The position numbers were made by a program, and so were the translations under genes. The notes under the pieces were generated by a model, which did no database searches, had not been told where the DNA came from, and was given only the letters and a program-made list of their open reading frames with translations. Positions 1 through 4,996 of a stretch of 5,050 nt of DNA are shown here, piece by piece. The stretch is taken from assembly GCA_964651325.1 (NCBI GenBank), contig CAZYXP010000239.1:1-5050 (forward strand), read 5' to 3'. Position 1 is the first letter of the stretch. Each line of letters starts with the position of its first letter. This stretch comes from JADFOB01 sp964651325 (lineage in GTDB: Bacteria; Planctomycetota; Phycisphaerae; UBA1845).

Positions 1-742
1 CCCCTTCAATGCGCGTCACCATTTTGGCGTACCTGCACCGGCATCCCCGGGCCACTTCTTCGGCCAACAGGGTTTTTCCGTTATAGACCAAGTTGCGATT
101 GCCCACCAGCCGGAACAGAAATCGGAGGCGCCGCTCCAACATGGGCGCGAAGAGGTTGATGCGATCCCCGCCACGGTCCATCACCCATAGCCCCCGGCGG
201 CCCGCGTGCGCCGTCACCGCATCGACGGCCCGCAGGATTTCATCGTTCTCGCTGACAAAACTCGGCGCCTCGGCCGACCATAGGCGCTGGTAAAGGGGCG
301 TCATCGTATTCGAATCCACTTCGGCCCCAATCACGTGAAGCGTCCAGTAGCCCAGGGCCAGATCGTGCGCGCTCCCGTCACGTACCCACGCCAAGAACTC
401 CATCTTCTTCGCATACTTCTTCGACAGGTCGCTTGGGTCGATGATCAGCAGCGTATCGTGGCCGATACGACCGGCGCCCATGCGCAACACATTACCCTGA
501 AGCGTCTCTTCCAATTCCGGACGCTGCAGATTACGGGACAAACGCCATTCCGTTTTCCGCAATGGAACCGTTTCTTCCAGCGTCCGTCCGATGTCCGTCA
601 GCAGCACCGACTCCGAAGCCTGGATGCCATAGACCATCTCCGAGACAAAGCGTTGGGCCGCTTTACACAGGCCTCCTGAGAGATCCCCCGAAAATCGGCC
701 AATACGCTTTCGCAAATTCCCAGCAACTTTGGGAGCATTCAT
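1..742 (-). CDS. IS4-family DDE transposase, copy A (N-terminal part, runs off the window)
   Basis: This gene encodes the enzyme that cuts and rejoins the ends of its own IS. Only the first 247 codons are in view, and the rest lies beyond position 1. The sequence matches the complete copy at 973-2235 residue for residue. The first catalytic aspartate (D102, in a LLIIDPSDLSK context) and the second (D189, in GLWVMDRGGD) are present. The YREK region with the catalytic glutamate would lie outside the window. The ATG at 740-742 is preceded on the minus strand by AAGGAGG (750-756) with a 7-base gap, which fixes the start. No frameshift or stop is visible in this part, so it is partial only because of the window edge. 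The family call is inferred from the full-length copy. Confidence 0.9.
   Translation of the reverse strand, partial: MNAPKVAGNLRKRIGRFSGDLSGGLCKAAQRFVSEMVYGIQASESVLLTDIGRTLEETVPLRKTEWRLSRNLQRPELEETLQGNVLRMGAGRIGHDTLLIIDPSDLSKKYAKKMEFLAWVRDGSAHDLALGYWTLHVIGAEVDSNTMTPLYQRLWSAEAPSFVSENDEILRAVDAVTAHAGRRGLWVMDRGGDRINLFAPMLERRLRFLFRLVGNRNLVYNGKTLLAEEVARGCRCRYAKMVTRIEG
678..695. repeat. Internal end-like repeat inside copy A transposase gene
   Basis: This is copy A's equivalent of 2171-2188. It contains GAGAGATCCCCC followed by GAAAAT and resembles the C-rich core of the terminal repeat (GTTCCCCCAAGAA). It lies near codons 16-21 of the transposase, so the resemblance may be coincidental coding sequence. 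Confidence 0.4.
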
Positions 743-749
743 CAGCGGG

Positions 750-756
750 CCTCCTT
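750..756 (-). promoter_or_regulatory. Ribosome-binding site of copy A transposase
   Basis: The minus strand reads AAGGAGG, seven bases before the ATG at 740-742. This is a near-consensus Shine-Dalgarno sequence at ideal spacing and decides the start codon. Confidence 0.85.
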
Positions 757-824
757 GCTGCGTCTAAGGTTACGACTTTTTGCATCCGTATCCTGACGCA
801 ACATAGAGGTCCGTTCAACGTCAA

Positions 825-841
825 CAGAGATCCCCCAAAAT
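825..841. repeat. Internal end-like repeat in copy A leader
   Basis: This is copy A's equivalent of 2318-2334: CAGAGATCCCCCAAAAT on the plus strand. It resembles the terminal repeat but points the opposite way to the nearby tip at 910-927. Confidence 0.45.
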
Positions 842-909
842 GCACGTCGCCCATTTACAGCCACCTCGAAGATATTGCGAGACAATGGCTTACGAATTCA
901 CACAACAGT

Positions 910-927
910 TTCTTGGGGGAACTCCTG
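910..927. repeat. Terminal inverted repeat, transposase-start end of copy A
   Basis: The plus strand reads TTCTTGGGGGAACTCCTG. Its reverse complement matches the other end of the element (937-954) at 17 of 18 positions; the single mismatch is the sixth base from the tip. Similarity stops abruptly inward, which sets the inner limit. The tip is placed where the pairing ends and the 9-bp spacer begins. Confidence 0.88.
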
Positions 928-936
928 TCCGAATAC
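928..936. repeat. 9-bp spacer between copies A and B (likely target-duplication sequence)
   Basis: TCCGAATAC lies between the two facing inverted repeats and recurs unchanged at 2421-2429. Nine base pairs fits the 9-12 bp target duplications usual for IS4-family elements. It is therefore probably the original target-site duplication carried along by tandem amplification, or the bridge of a dimer or circle. Confidence 0.75.
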
Positions 937-954
937 CAGGACTTCCCCCAAGAA
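937..954. repeat. Terminal inverted repeat, transposase-stop end of copy B
   Basis: CAGGACTTCCCCCAAGAA on the plus strand begins directly after the 9-bp spacer and pairs with 2403-2420 at 17 of 18 positions. The transposase stop codon (973-975) lies 18 bases inside it. Confidence 0.88.
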
Positions 955-972
955 TTCTTCTCTCAGGTTGCC

Positions 973-2235
973 CTATGTGGGTTCGAGGGCGAAAAGGGTC
1001 ATTTGAAGGTCGTCGGGCTGCTTTGAACGCGTTACAGCCTTTCCTGGGTGGCGCATGAAGATGGCCCGTAGCCCGTCGGCAAGGGCATAGTACTTGAAGT
1101 CAGGCACGCCAAAGAGTCGTTTGGCGGCCTTTTCGACGTAGCCCGCCATGACGCGAAGGCGGGCATCGTGGTCGAGGACACAGGCGGCGAAGAAGGTGAC
1201 CGCCAACACCAGCGGCATGAGATTCTGCAAGCCCTGGTAGTTCAAGACCCGTACGTTCTCCAGGTCGTAGCAGGTCTTCACGTAGCGGATGGTTTCTTCG
1301 ATACTCCAACGTTTGAGATAGGCCCGCACCATACGCCACAGGCCCTTGAAGGTGCTGCGCAAAGGCTCGGTGGTCAGCAGCATGAGCGGTTTTTCGCCAA
1401 AGCCGTGAATCACCAACAAATAGAGGGTTTCTTCACGTTCTGGCAAGCGCACTCTGCGAAAGCCGAAGTGAAGTTCGTACACCCGTTCCTTGCCCCCTTC
1501 AATGCGCGTCACCATTTTGGCGTACCTGCACCGGCATCCCCGGGCCACTTCTTCGGCCAACAGGGTTTTTCCGTTATAGACCAAGTTGCGATTGCCCACC
1601 AGCCGGAACAGAAATCGGAGGCGCCGCTCCAACATGGGCGCGAAGAGGTTGATGCGATCCCCGCCACGGTCCATCACCCATAGCCCCCGGCGGCCCGCGT
1701 GCGCCGTCACCGCATCGACGGCCCGCAGGATTTCATCGTTCTCGCTGACAAAACTCGGCGCCTCGGCCGACCATAGGCGCTGGTAAAGGGGCGTCATCGT
1801 ATTCGAATCCACTTCGGCCCCAATCACGTGAAGCGTCCAGTAGCCCAGGGCCAGATCGTGCGCGCTCCCGTCACGTACCCACGCCAAGAACTCCATCTTC
1901 TTCGCATACTTCTTCGACAGGTCGCTTGGGTCGATGATCAGCAGCGTATCGTGGCCGATACGACCGGCGCCCATGCGCAACACATTACCCTGAAGCGTCT
2001 CTTCCAATTCCGGACGCTGCAGATTACGGGACAAACGCCATTCCGTTTTCCGCAATGGAACCGTTTCTTCCAGCGTCCGTCCGATGTCCGTCAGCAGCAC
2101 CGACTCCGAAGCCTGGATGCCATAGACCATCTCCGAGACAAAGCGTTGGGCCGCTTTACACAGGCCTCCTGAGAGATCCCCCGAAAATCGGCCAATACGC
2201 TTTCGCAAATTCCCAGCAACTTTGGGAGCATTCAT
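973..2235 (-). CDS. IS4-family DDE transposase, complete (420 aa)
   Basis: This transposase catalyses excision and integration of the surrounding 1484-bp element by binding its terminal inverted repeats. It is a soluble DNA-acting protein with an RNase H-like core. Visible catalytic residues are D102 (LLIIDPSDLSKKY), D189 (GLWVMDRGGD) and E313. E313 sits in an exact IS4 signature Y-2-R-3-E-6-K (Y306, R309, E313, K320; YLKRWSIEETIRYVK). A region between D189 and E313 (about 200-300) would hold the beta-strand insertion typical of the family. Residues 330-352 are hydrophobic (LMPLVLAVTFFAACVL), probably core helix rather than membrane. The length is normal for the family. The start ATG (2233-2235) has AAGGAGG seven bases upstream; the stop is TAG. 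The gene is intact, single and not in an operon. Family assignment is strong; the subgroup is not determined. Confidence 0.95.
   Translation of the reverse strand: MNAPKVAGNLRKRIGRFSGDLSGGLCKAAQRFVSEMVYGIQASESVLLTDIGRTLEETVPLRKTEWRLSRNLQRPELEETLQGNVLRMGAGRIGHDTLLIIDPSDLSKKYAKKMEFLAWVRDGSAHDLALGYWTLHVIGAEVDSNTMTPLYQRLWSAEAPSFVSENDEILRAVDAVTAHAGRRGLWVMDRGGDRINLFAPMLERRLRFLFRLVGNRNLVYNGKTLLAEEVARGCRCRYAKMVTRIEGGKERVYELHFGFRRVRLPEREETLYLLVIHGFGEKPLMLLTTEPLRSTFKGLWRMVRAYLKRWSIEETIRYVKTCYDLENVRVLNYQGLQNLMPLVLAVTFFAACVLDHDARLRVMAGYVEKAAKRLFGVPDFKYYALADGLRAIFMRHPGKAVTRSKQPDDLQMTLFALEPT
2171..2188. repeat. Internal end-like repeat inside copy B transposase gene
   Basis: The plus strand reads GAGAGATCCCCCGAAAAT, very similar to CAGAGATCCCCCAAAAT at 2318-2334 and related to the terminal repeat core. 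It overlaps transposase codons 16-21 (residues around FSGDL). Possible roles are an accessory transposase-binding site or an RNA fold-back partner; chance is also possible because it is coding. Confidence 0.4.
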
Positions 2236-2242
2236 CAGCGGG

Positions 2243-2249
2243 CCTCCTT
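2243..2249 (-). promoter_or_regulatory. Ribosome-binding site of copy B transposase
   Basis: The minus strand reads AAGGAGG with a 7-base gap to the ATG at 2233-2235. This is a strong Shine-Dalgarno match for an IS transposase, many of which are weakly translated. Confidence 0.87.
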
Positions 2250-2282
2250 GCTGCGTCTAAGGTTACGACTTTTTGCATCCGT

Positions 2283-2311
2283 ATCCTGACGCAACATAGA
2301 GGTCCGTTCAA
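2283..2311 (-). promoter_or_regulatory. Weak candidate transposase promoter
   Basis: On the minus strand TTGAAC (2306-2311) is followed after 17 bases by CAGGAT (2283-2288), about 48 bases before the start codon. The -35 match is fair and the -10 match is poor (3 of 6). An overlapping TTGACG (2312-2317) is a better -35 but has no -10 at a usable distance. A weak promoter would suit an IS, but this is only a candidate. The equivalent in copy A is at 790-818. Confidence 0.22.
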
Positions 2312-2317
2312 CGTCAA

Positions 2318-2334
2318 CAGAGATCCCCCAAAAT
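2318..2334. repeat. Internal end-like repeat in copy B leader
   Basis: CAGAGATCCCCCAAAAT on the plus strand shares the run of five Cs, the flanking AA and the CAG start with the element tips (CAGGACTTCCCCCAAGAA). It lies about 70 bases inside the tip at 2403-2420 and in inverted orientation to it. An RNA entering the element from outside on the minus strand could pair the two over about 14 positions with one internal mismatch. It contains a GATC site, as does the related repeat at 2171-2188. Confidence 0.45.
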
Positions 2335-2402
2335 GCACGTCGCCCATTTACAGCCACCTCGAAGATATTGCGAGACAATGGCTTACGAATTCACACAACA
2401 GT

Positions 2403-2420
2403 TTCTTGGGGGAACTCCTG
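2403..2420. repeat. Terminal inverted repeat, transposase-start end of copy B
   Basis: TTCTTGGGGGAACTCCTG is the inverted partner of 937-954 with one mismatch. It is the outer limit of the 167-base leader in front of the transposase gene and is identical to 910-927 in copy A. Confidence 0.88.
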
Positions 2421-2429
2421 TCCGAATAC
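2421..2429. repeat. 9-bp spacer between copies B and C
   Basis: TCCGAATAC is identical to 928-936. Identity at both junctions argues that the array grew by duplication of a unit, not by independent insertions at different targets. Confidence 0.75.
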
Positions 2430-2447
2430 CAGGACTTCCCCCAAGAA
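2430..2447. repeat. Terminal inverted repeat, transposase-stop end of copy C
   Basis: CAGGACTTCCCCCAAGAA is identical to 937-954. With 2403-2420 and the 9-bp spacer it forms a perfect-looking stem-loop junction between copies B and C. Confidence 0.88.
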
Positions 2448-2465
2448 TTCTTCTCTCAGGTTGCC

Positions 2466-3070
2466 CTATGTGGGTTCGAGGGCGAAAAGGGTCATTTGAA
2501 GGTCGTCGGGCTGCTTTGAACGCGTTACAGCCTTTCCTGGGTGGCGCATGAAGATGGCCCGTAGCCCGTCGGCAAGGGCATAGTACTTGAAGTCAGGCAC
2601 GCCAAAGAGTCGTTTGGCGGCCTTTTCGACGTAGCCCGCCATGACGCGAAGGCGGGCATCGTGGTCGAGGACACAGGCGGCGAAGAAGGTGACCGCCAAC
2701 ACCAGCGGCATGAGATTCTGCAAGCCCTGGTAGTTCAAGACCCGTACGTTCTCCAGGTCGTAGCAGGTCTTCACGTAGCGGATGGTTTCTTCGATACTCC
2801 AACGTTTGAGATAGGCCCGCACCATACGCCACAGGCCCTTGAAGGTGCTGCGCAAAGGCTCGGTGGTCAGCAGCATGAGCGGTTTTTCGCCAAAGCCGTG
2901 AATCACCAACAAATAGAGGGTTTCTTCACGTTCTGGCAAGCGCACTCTGCGAAAGCCGAAGTGAAGTTCGTACACCCGTTCCTTGCCCCCTTCAATGCGC
3001 GTCACCATTTTGGCGTACCTGCACCGGCATCCCCGGGCCACCTCTTCGGCCAACAGGGTTTTTCCGTTAT
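2466..3070 (-). pseudogene. IS4-family transposase, copy C (C-terminal remnant, residues ~220-420)
   Basis: This is the 3' part of the 420-aa transposase gene. It retains the Y-R-E-K signature with the catalytic glutamate and the C-terminal end, but lacks residues 1-219 and with them both catalytic aspartates (D102 and D189). It cannot make an active transposase. The reading frame continues without an immediate stop from the IS1634-like end into residue Y220, and a TTG at 3051-3053 could in principle start a 195-aa fragment, but no ribosome-binding site supports this. The only base change I found relative to copy B (C3042) is silent, so the break looks recent. Confidence 0.9.
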
Positions 3071-3087
3071 ACCCATCTTCTACAGTT
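3071..3087. repeat. Left terminal inverted repeat of the IS1634-like element
   Basis: ACCCATCTTCTACAGTT is the exact reverse complement of 4980-4996. Matching ends at the next base (T versus G). Confidence 0.93.
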
Positions 3088-3188
3088 TCGGAGCGTTTTT
3101 TGCTGTAAGTCCTTTGTTTTCAAGGCAGGGTTTGGCTAAACGGCGAATATGTGGTGCCAATAGTATAGAGAATAATAAGTGTTTTCGC

Positions 3189-3217
3189 TTGACTTTCAGT
3201 GTGATTTGTGGCATCAT
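3189..3217 (+). promoter_or_regulatory. Candidate promoter of the IS1634-like transposase
   Basis: TTGACT (3189-3194; 5 of 6 to the -35 consensus) is followed by a 17-base spacer and CATCAT (3212-3217; 4 of 6 to the -10). Transcription would start near 3224, just ahead of the ribosome-binding site, giving a very short leader. The surrounding sequence is more AT-rich than the gene. Confidence 0.42.
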
Positions 3218-3229
3218 TGTGGTGTCATC

Positions 3230-3235
3230 AGGAGG
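3230..3235 (+). promoter_or_regulatory. Ribosome-binding site of the IS1634-like transposase
   Basis: AGGAGG lies 8 bases before the ATG at 3244. It selects this ATG over the in-frame GTG at 3208, which has no comparable site. Confidence 0.85.
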
Positions 3236-3243
3236 AACCCACG

Positions 3244-4890
3244 ATGTTCCCGAGAGTCAAGGTCAGCGGAAAGTTTCGGTACCTCCAGATCGTCGAGAAC
3301 CGCAGGGTCAACGGCACGCACAAGCAGCAGGTCATCGCCAGTCTGGGGCGTATGGACGAACTCAGCGCGTCGGGCCGGTTGGATGAACTCACTTGCCGAT
3401 TGGCCAAGCTGTGCAATGAAGTGCACATAGTCAGCGCCCATCGTGAGGGCAGCATCCAGGCCAAAGGGGTTAAGAGAATCGGTCCCGCCCTGGTTTTTGG
3501 CCGCCTATGGGAAGCGCTGGGGATAGACCGGGAGCTCGATCGATTGCTGGCCCATCGGAGGTTCGGTTTCGATGTGGAGCGGGCGGTCTTCTTGACGGTG
3601 CTGCATCGCTTGTTCGCCTCGGGCTCGGACCGCGCGGCGGAAAAGTGGCGGGAAGATTACCGGATCGCGGGGGTGGAGGACTTGTCCCTACACCAACTTT
3701 ACCGCGCCATGGGCTGGCTGGGCGAGAAGTTGCCGGAGGACAAACAGGCTGGCGCGACGCCCTTTGCCCCGCGTTGCACCAAAGACCTTGCCGAGGAGGC
3801 CTTGTTCGCCCGGCGGCAGGACCTGTTCACGAATCTTGACGTGGTGTTCTTCGATACCACGTCGATCTACTTCGAGGGGGAAGGCGGCGATACGATAGGG
3901 CGGCGCGGCAAGAGCAAGGACCACCGGCCGGACCTCAAGCAAATGGTCGTGGGCGCGGTGCTGGACGGCGAGGGCCGGCCGGTCTGCTGCGAATTGTGGC
4001 CGGGCAACACGACCGACGTCAAGACCCTTCTCCCCATCGTCGAACGCCTGCGCGAACGCTTTCACATCGGCGCGGTCTGCGTCGTGGCGGACCGCGGCAC
4101 GATCAGCGCCAAGACCATCGAGGTGCTCGAAAGCACCCCCGGTCTCACCTACATTCTCGGCGCCCGCATGCGCAAACAAAAAGAGGTCAAAACCGAAGTC
4201 TTGAGCCGGGCCGGGCGGTACCGCGAAGTCTATCCCAAAAGCGACGACCCCAAGGCGCCCAGCCCGCTGAAGGTCAAGGAAGTCTTCGTCGGCGACCGGC
4301 GCTACGTCGTGTGTCACAACGAAGACCAAGCCCAAAAAGACGCGGCCGACCGCGAAGCCATCGCCGCCCACCTTCGCGCCCAGCTCAAACAGGGCGACAA
4401 GAGCCTGGTGGGCAACAAAGGCTATCGCCGATACCTCAAGACCGATGGCCGCCACTTCATGATCGACGAAGACAAGCTCAAGGCCGAGGCCCGTTTGGAC
4501 GGCAAATGGGTCCTGCGCACCAACACCGCCTTATCGGCCAAAGACACCGCCCTCAAATACAAACAACTGTGGACGGTCGAACAAGTTTTCCGCACGACCA
4601 AGAGCATCCTCGAGACCCGGCCCATCTACCACAAATGCGACGAGACGATTCGCGGTCACGTCTTTTGCAGCTTCCTGGCCCTGGTCTTGAAGACCGAACT
4701 ATACGAACGGCTCGAAGAAAAAGGCCGTCATTACGAATGGGACGACATCCGACGCGACCTCGAGGCCCTGCAAGAGACCGAACTCACCCTGAACGACAAA
4801 ACCTACTTCCTTCGCACCGAACTCAGAGGAACGTGCCATGACGTCATGCGCGCCGCCGGCGTGGCGCCGCCCCCAACCCTGCGCCAATAG
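3244..4890 (+). CDS. IS1634-family-like DDE transposase, complete (548 aa)
   Basis: This transposase mobilises the 1926-bp element around it by acting on its 17-bp ends. Residues 1-60 form a basic, KQQVIASLGR-containing N-terminus, followed by an alpha-helical region (about 70-190) and an RNase H-like core. Likely catalytic residues are D204 (VVFFDTTSIYFEGEG), D283 (CVVADRGTIS) and E446 (QLWTVEQVFRTTKSILETRPIYH), followed by the RGHVFCSFLALVL segment typical of IS1634 and related large IS4-superfamily transposases. The D-to-E interval of about 160 residues fits a beta-strand insertion. The length is usual for the family. The start is set by AGGAGG 8 bases upstream; the stop is TAG. No frameshift or missing key residue is visible, so it looks functional. 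It is transcribed against the IS4-family genes to its left. The exact family label is from motif memory; IS4 superfamily membership is firm. Confidence 0.93.
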   Translation: MFPRVKVSGKFRYLQIVENRRVNGTHKQQVIASLGRMDELSASGRLDELTCRLAKLCNEVHIVSAHREGSIQAKGVKRIGPALVFGRLWEALGIDRELDRLLAHRRFGFDVERAVFLTVLHRLFASGSDRAAEKWREDYRIAGVEDLSLHQLYRAMGWLGEKLPEDKQAGATPFAPRCTKDLAEEALFARRQDLFTNLDVVFFDTTSIYFEGEGGDTIGRRGKSKDHRPDLKQMVVGAVLDGEGRPVCCELWPGNTTDVKTLLPIVERLRERFHIGAVCVVADRGTISAKTIEVLESTPGLTYILGARMRKQKEVKTEVLSRAGRYREVYPKSDDPKAPSPLKVKEVFVGDRRYVVCHNEDQAQKDAADREAIAAHLRAQLKQGDKSLVGNKGYRRYLKTDGRHFMIDEDKLKAEARLDGKWVLRTNTALSAKDTALKYKQLWTVEQVFRTTKSILETRPIYHKCDETIRGHVFCSFLALVLKTELYERLEEKGRHYEWDDIRRDLEALQETELTLNDKTYFLRTELRGTCHDVMRAAGVAPPPTLRQ

Positions 4891-4916
4891 ACCAAGCCTT
4901 GTGCCGGACAACCAAA

Positions 4917-4930
4917 CTGTGGTGCCACAG
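4917..4930. other. Small inverted repeat downstream of the transposase
   Basis: CTGTGGTGCCACAG can form a 5-6 bp stem with a very small loop, 27 bases after the stop codon. There is no U-run directly after it, so it is not a convincing intrinsic terminator. Its TGTGGTGCCA core (4918-4927) also occurs as a direct repeat in the element's leader at 3150-3159. Confidence 0.35.
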
Positions 4931-4979
4931 CCCGCCATGTGCCTCGTAAACCCTTGAAACTAAACGACCGTCAAAAAAC

Positions 4980-4996
4980 AACTGTAGAAGATGGGT
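4980..4996. repeat. Right terminal inverted repeat of the IS1634-like element
   Basis: AACTGTAGAAGATGGGT is the exact reverse complement of 3071-3087. Everything after it belongs to the IS4-family gene. Confidence 0.93.

Larger units (their letters stand above)
1..927 (-). mobile_element. IS4-family element, copy A (partial; other end lies before the window)
   Basis: This is the transposase-start half of the element: 247 codons of the gene, the upstream leader, and the terminal inverted repeat at 910-927. It is identical to 1494-2420 of the complete copy B as far as I compared. The missing part would be the transposase C-terminus and the other inverted repeat. If the array continues to the left, this copy may be intact. 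Confidence 0.88.
937..2420 (-). mobile_element. Complete IS4-family insertion sequence, copy B (1484 bp)
   Basis: This is the only complete copy in view. It is bounded by 18-bp inverted repeats (937-954 and 2403-2420) with one mismatch. It holds a single minus-strand transposase gene that fills most of its length: 18 bases separate the inner repeat edge from the stop codon on one side, and about 167 bases of leader lie on the start side. Both ends and an unbroken transposase with all catalytic residues are present, so it looks capable of transposition. I cannot name the IS; its assignment rests on the transposase signature and the IS4-like size and organisation. There is no passenger gene. 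Confidence 0.93.
1..3070. repeat. Head-to-tail tandem array of an IS4-family element, 1493-bp period
   Basis: The same 1493-base unit is read about two times: position 1 matches 1494, and 1494 matches 2987. Each unit is a 1484-bp IS plus a 9-bp spacer. Copies A and B look identical wherever I compared them. Copy C differs from B at one base that I found (T1549 versus C3042), which is synonymous in the transposase (GAA/GAG, Glu). The array starts before the window and is broken at 3070 by the IS1634-like element. Near-identity of the units points to recent amplification, or to an assembler walking repeatedly through one repeat. Confidence 0.93.
2430..3070 (-). mobile_element. IS4-family element, copy C (transposase-stop half, interrupted)
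   Basis: This copy starts with the inverted repeat at 2430-2447 and follows copy B base for base (937-1577) to 3070, where the sequence switches to the end of the IS1634-like element. Base 3071 (A) also fits both, so the exact break is uncertain by one base. The transposase-start half and the second inverted repeat are missing at this locus. Confidence 0.92.
3071..4996 (+). mobile_element. IS1634-like insertion sequence, complete (~1926 bp)
   Basis: The element is bounded by perfect 17-bp inverted repeats (3071-3087 and 4980-4996) and carries one plus-strand transposase of 548 aa. It has a 156-base leader and an 89-base tail. The outermost A (3071) and T (4996) also match the flanking IS4-family sequence, so the true tips could be 3072 and 4995. 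No target duplication can be read: the left flank ends in CCGTTAT and the right flank starts CAAACGT, and these come from different, oppositely oriented parts of the IS4-family gene. Inside the repeats, GTTTTTTG and TTTCAAGG also occur at both ends in inverted arrangement, hinting at further shared end structure. The family is inferred from the transposase. Confidence 0.92.

Noticed and set aside
910..954. A promoter created at the IS-IS junction, as in circles of some other IS families
   Set aside because: I looked on the minus strand for a -35 in one end and a -10 in the other. The only candidates (TTGGGG and TATTCG) are about 10 bases apart, which is too close.
562..1026. Plus-strand 154-aa open frame (repeated at 2055-2519) crossing the IS-IS junction
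   Set aside because: It is antisense to the transposase start, runs through both inverted repeats and the spacer, and has no ribosome-binding site or recognisable protein features. It exists only because two IS ends abut.
1168..1683. Plus-strand 171-aa open frame (241 aa at 2661-3386)
   Set aside because: It is antisense to the conserved YREK region of the IS4-family transposase. The longer version merely runs into the IS1634-like leader. No translation signals are present.
3208..3243. Upstream GTG start that would lengthen the IS1634-like transposase by 12 residues
   Set aside because: It lies inside the candidate promoter, and the AGGAGG at 3230-3235 is correctly spaced only for the ATG at 3244.
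3688..4455. Minus-strand 255-aa open frame inside the IS1634-like transposase
   Set aside because: It is a shadow of the GC-rich transposase gene, antisense to its catalytic core, with no start signal and low-complexity composition.
3996..4841. Plus-strand 281-aa open frame, very rich in Arg, Pro and Gln
   Set aside because: It is a frame-shifted shadow of the transposase. The composition is that of an off-frame read, and the true frame has all catalytic motifs.
4917..4930. Intrinsic terminator after the IS1634-like transposase
   Set aside because: The stem is short, the loop is too small and no T-run follows it directly; the A-rich run at 4973-4980 is too far away.
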